DNA of 64,000 nt from Erigeron canadensis (taxonomy: Eukaryota > Streptophyta > Magnoliopsida > Asterales > Asteraceae), in assembly GCF_010389155.1 (NCBI RefSeq), contig NC_057768.1:23755966-23819965 (forward strand). Reading direction: 5' to 3'. The translations under genes were made by a program, and so were the position numbers. The notes below the pieces were generated by a model. The model was not told where the DNA came from and made no database searches. It was given only the letters and a program-made list of their open reading frames with translations. This document shows, in pieces, positions 60,301 to 64,000 of this stretch (its first letter is position 1; each line of letters opens with the position of its first letter).

Positions 60301-63300
60301 AACTTACATGTTAATAGTACTTAACCTAAAAGTTATGTTATTATAAGAACCAAGCAAAATTTGAGATCAACCATTTGTGTATAAGACTGTTTATCTACTT
60401 TATTGAAAGAGAGGATTACAAAGTGTTAATAGAAGCAAACGAAAAGTGGAGAAATGTTGATGAATGGAACTTGATATGGTATCTAAATCCAATATGACAT
60501 ATGATTAGGTAAATGTTCGAAGAAGTTGGCTTTCTTTTGTGTGGTAACTGGGTTCAGACGATGAATCCAGATATGTAACTAAGGCTTTCATATCTCCACA
60601 TTATCCCAATTGCATGCCCAACCTCATATACTGTATATATATCATATATATATATATATCACATAACCTGGGTTCGAATCATGCCAAAGGCAGAATTGAA
60701 TTTAAGTGGTTGAATTACCTTGACACTATCCTTGCTGGGGGTTATGTGGGTACCAATTCGGTACATGGGATCAAATGGTTCCTATCAATCTACCGTATAT
60801 ATCACACACACACACATATGTATATATATTTCATTCTTATTCCATGTTTAATACTTTGTAGATGTTTTGCATCCTTGCATGTAAAAGTAATTGTACACAC
60901 AGAGTTTGATGGATTTATAAACTGTGCAGCAAAAGTTTTTCTCGAAGTTGATGGATTTATTCAGAGTGTGTGAAGATTTGGAGAACTATGATGACCTTCA
61001 CATGATTTACAAGATTGTCCGAGGGATCAGTTAATAACCAAACTCATAGTTGTTATCAATATTGAAGAGTATGTTTGTATGGTTTACTAAAATGCTGATT
61101 ATAATATTTTTTTGCAGTTCTGCTCAACAGCCCACAGATTTTTGACAAACTATTTTCTGATGAATTAATTATGGATGTAGTGGGATGTCTTGAATGTAAG
61201 TTGTATCTGTCTTAATTTTTTTGCTTTTTTGGTATAGCTTTATGGTTTTAGTAGGGCTGTAAACGACCAGAGTTGAGCTTGCCTAAGTTCGAGCTCGGCT
61301 CGTTTATGTCTAGAGATCTTGAGTTTAGCTTGTTCAAACCTTATGAGTAAAGTTTGGGTTTGGCTTGTTTATATAATAAATTTATTTTCTAATTATTTTA
61401 CTTGCCGCACTTATTTTTATTAATAAATTCGTTGATGATTGTATTATAGAAATATTAAATTTTCTAGTTACTTATAATATAAAATATAGTATAAAAACTT
61501 ATATTAGATTATATATTATGTATTGGATACTCGTTTTAGCCTTGCTTTGGCTTGCAAGCCTAAATATGTTTAGCGTTTGAAGCTTGTGCTAGATCTTGGT
61601 TACAAAGTGATCTTCTTGAACCTGGCTCAAGCTCGTTTGGGCTCAGCTCGACTTGAGCTCTTAGGTGTCAAATCTCAAATAGTTTGCAAGGAGCTTGGCT
61701 CATATACATCCTAGGTTTTAGTTTGGAAGTTATACCTTATGCTGATTTTGGAGCAAGTATCCCTATCTATTTTACCCATACGTAGCTAAATATTAATGCT
61801 GGCATTGTATAAATACCGATATTTTGATACTGCTGTTGTTTACATCGAGAAATTACTTTTAGAAGGTTGTCTTTCTTCTTTGTTCTTTCTAATCATTATA
61901 ACTTATAAGAATTGTTATGGCTTCATTTTACCAATGAATATATGAATTACCTGAGGCCATCACGGTACAAGCACCAGGATATGTTGTCAGTGCCTACAAA
62001 TCCAAAACCAGCTTATGTTTTGTATGCAGAATAATTGCTTTAGAAGCATTATAAATGCACATAAGGGACAATTATGAGAAAAGGACTAAGTAAATTAGCA
62101 TAGTACTTAATGTAAGAAACGATTATTGTTTTTATTTGTTAGTTAGTGTTACACTTGTTATGTGGTTCACATTTCTTCATCAATTGTTATGTTGAAACAA
62201 ACGGTTGATTGTATCTTGTAGTTTAGATACGAACTACACTATCATAGGTAGTGTAATGACTTTTATATATAATTTCATTTATAATAGTTGCAGCAGGGAG
62301 CTCTTTGCCAGCGACTAGTTATATTTGGATATTTGAGAACCTACAGATTATATAGTACACGTCAATACGATAGTCATCTTTTTTCCCTTTTTATCTTATA
62401 CAGGCATTTTTTGAAACACATGCTCAGGCATATCACCTACAAGTGACAACTTTTACCCACTTACTTATATTTTTGGCTGATTTATTATATATATATATAT
62501 TATATATATATAATATTAAATGGGTCAAGTAACTAAGTTTAAACTAAAACTAAAAGGGAACCCGTCAAAGTGGGTTGACCATTGACAACATGTATTCTCA
62601 ATCCGTACATCCTCCTATCGACTTACTAATAGATTTACATTTATATTGAGAAATGAGAATGCTATATATTGATAGGTTTATGTTTTTATATTGTCATTAT
62701 TATTTAATGTTTCACAGTTCAGCCATCTATAAAAACCCGAAAATGATTTAGGGTCAACTGACCTGTTTTTTTTTTTTATACAAAACCCGAAAATGATTTA
62801 GGGTCCTGTTTTGAAACATACTATAAGATGACCGGTTACCCAACCTGCCCGTATCATCTATCTGGCCACCTCAAATGTTATTACTTGCTCACATATGTGA
62901 TTTGGTCCAATTTTTTAGTATTTATGCAAGAGTCTTTTGTTTTCATTGTCGATGTATTTCATTTAATATGGAATGTGGTGACATATGGAAACATCTTGTT
63001 TGAAGAGATCCCCTGAAAACTATCTGAAGATCAGCTTAAATGCAGTTGTATCATTTCCATCAGTTACTTGGTGATTAATGGTTTATCATAGTAGAATATA
63101 ACTCATTTTTGCTGTTTTATATCCTTGTGTAGATGACCCTGATGTATCTCATGTCCATCATCGGAACTTTCTTAAAGAACATGTGGTATTCAAAGAGGTA
63201 CTTAAGTCTATTCGTGCTATATGTTACGGATAGTTAGGTAAACAATGGAGGTTCTCTGTGTTCAGGTTATCGGGGATGGCGACTCTTTTTGACTCAGATG

Positions 63301-64000
63301 TACGCGGCCTCACTGGGTATCCTCATGGCCGTGACCGACCATTTCCCTGGCCACCCCAAGATGTTCACTTATGGAGGTTTCGAACCTGAGACCTCTTTTC
63401 AGAAAATAGGAAGCCTAACCACTAGGCCACCTTGTTGGTGGCTGTAGCTGTGGCCTGTGTGTGTAAAGGATGAAGAGAAACAAAAGCATTTTATAGTCTT
63501 ACTATCTTTTATTAATTTAGTGATGTATTTTTGTACAGGCCATACCTATTAAAGATCCCCTGACGCTCTCGAAAATACATCAGACATACAGAATCAGTTA
63601 CCTCAAGGTATTTTACTTAATGTTACTTCTTAGTTTAGTCCTATTGTTTGTTGTAGAATTCTAATGTATTGTTATATCTCTTAGGATGTAGTCTTGCCAA
63701 GAGTATTGGATGAGCCAACCATTGCAAGCTTGAATTCCATAATACACTCTAATAATGGAATGGTGAGGTCGTTAAGTTTCACTTGTGTAGCTTTCGCCCT
63801 TGATTGTTATTCTTTATTTAATAAAATTTTATTTTCTTGTAGGTTGTGACTATGTTAAAAGATGATAATACCTTTATTAAGGAGCTGTTTACTAGGTTAA
63901 AATCGCCTTCTGGGGGTCCTGAATCCAAGACAAATATGGTAAACAAGGGTTCTTAATTATGTTATGTTTGTTTTTCTTTAAACCATGCAGAAGCATTTGT
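54353..64000 (+). CDS. PP4R3: PP4 regulatory subunit 3 (SMEK), 5' part
   Basis: Regulatory subunit that targets protein phosphatase 4 to nuclear substrates; Arabidopsis PP4R3A/SMEK1 acts on HYL1 and microRNA processing. Exons: 54353-54433, 58032-58112, 58223-58322, 59066-59150, 59258-59307, 59614-59693, 60122-60181, 60930-61029, 61118-61195, 63133-63197, 63539-63607, 63685-63762, 63843-63938 and 63991 onward (cut by the window end). About 344 codons are visible of roughly 850 usual. Residues 13-24 are 12 Asn in a row. The EVH1/PH-like domain spans about 28-130 ([52 protein letters not shown]). The SMEK/DUF625 armadillo-like domain starts near 165 ([62 protein letters not shown]). Intron 1 is 3.6 kb and intron 9 is 1.9 kb; both hold transposons. 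All exons join in frame, so the visible part looks intact. Confidence 0.93.
54632..55024. mobile_element. (TA)n-flanked foldback MITE, type C copy 3, PP4R3 intron 1
   Basis: About 393 bp, mostly an inverted repeat, with ends AGGGTGGCA / TGTTACCCT and (TA)n on both sides. It shares TTTTGATGCATTAAAAGTC, GTGCATAACTAATTATC and mirror forms with the copies at 12574 and 13003. Confidence 0.78.
55026..55430. mobile_element. Probable non-autonomous element in PP4R3 intron 1
   Basis: About 400 bp between TA runs, opening AGAGCAACTACGCGCTCGTT then GCGGCGG, unlike its AT-rich surroundings, with GGGGTGATAGGTCATAGAG. The G+C-rich end resembles Helitron-like termini, but no clear CTRR end or target site was found. 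Confidence 0.35.
58592..58735 (+). mobile_element. tRNA-derived SINE in PP4R3 intron 3
   Basis: A box TGGCCTAGTGG (matches the consensus) at about 58606 and B box AGTTTGAATCC about 35 bases on, then a body with GGAGGTGGCCAGG. A 10-bp inverted pair CCACCTCCAAGA / TCTTGGAGGTGG surrounds the head. Same family as the element at 63270. Confidence 0.7.
60660..60790 (+). repeat. SINE-like relic in PP4R3 intron 7
   Basis: GGGTTCGAATCATGCC at about 60669 resembles a B box and is followed by a body-like segment (GGTTGAATTACCTTGAC); no A box is clear, as the upstream side is a (TA)n run. Confidence 0.35.
61252..61713. mobile_element. hAT-type non-autonomous element in PP4R3 intron 9
   Basis: 462 bp with an exact 8-bp target duplication GGTTTTAG (61244-61251 and 61714-61721). 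Ends TAGGGCTGTA and an imperfect inverse TACATCCTA. The interior has GAGCTCGGCTCGTTTA and GCTCAAGCTCGTTTGG, also inverted to each other. No transposase. Confidence 0.82.
63270..63445 (-). mobile_element. tRNA-derived SINE in PP4R3 intron 10
   Basis: Minus strand: A box TGGCCTAGTGGTTAGG, then B box CAGGTTCGAAACC about 40 bases on, then a body with TTGGGGTGGCCAGGG and CACGGCCATGAGG. It shares the A box and the GGTGGCCAGGG block with the SINE at 58592, but in the opposite orientation. Confidence 0.78.

Noticed and set aside
63370..63430. Possible tRNA gene (A and B boxes)
   Set aside because: The boxes are present but no cloverleaf or acceptor stem forms and a SINE body follows; the same holds for the other tRNA-like heads.
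1..64000. CRISPR arrays, operons, bacterial promoters
   Set aside because: Spliced genes, LTR elements and MITEs show plant nuclear DNA; no spaced short repeats of CRISPR type were seen.

Overview
This is a 64-kb piece of a plant nuclear genome. It is AT-rich, with intron-containing genes using GT-AG splice sites, plastid-targeted and plant-only proteins, and a dense load of plant transposons. The repeat types and protein similarities suggest a eudicot, perhaps an asterid of the daisy family; that placement is inference only.

Four genes can be read exon by exon. (1) Minus strand, 8226 to 6438: a secreted or anchored glycine-rich DUF7731-type protein, 4 exons, 222 aa. (2) Plus strand, 25500 to 32819: a calmodulin-binding transcription activator of the CAMTA5/6 type, 13 exons, 889 aa. 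(3) Minus strand, 41487 to 34122: plastid dihydrolipoyl dehydrogenase (E3/LPD), 15 exons, 565 aa, convergent with CAMTA. (4) Plus strand from 54353 past the window end: protein phosphatase 4 regulatory subunit 3 (PP4R3/SMEK), with 13 full exons and the start of exon 14. A fifth locus, 43031 to about 44810, is the broken 5' end of an LRR receptor kinase of the HAIKU2/RLK7 type, split by a 1,472-bp solo LTR.

The rest is mostly mobile DNA. Region 1-4358 is a decayed Ty3/gypsy 3' end with a long LTR that hosts a nested hAT MITE. Region 8.9-14.8 kb is a nest of foldback elements, many flanked by (TA)n, plus SINEs. Region 14.8-18.1 kb and the element at 22237-23423 are PIF/Harbinger-like and share a small coiled-coil gene family; the first has been duplicated around a gypsy LTR fragment. 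A young Ty1/copia element occupies 46308-52583 (465-bp LTRs, 5-bp target duplication), but its gag-pol is broken several times. Introns of LPD and PP4R3 hold long hairpin MITEs, a Stowaway MITE, a hAT element and tRNA-derived SINEs.

The genes do not form a pathway: they are a calcium-responsive transcription factor, a plastid pyruvate dehydrogenase component, a phosphatase subunit and an uncharacterised glycine-rich protein. All exon borders were read by eye from splice sites, reading frame and family conservation, with no transcript evidence.
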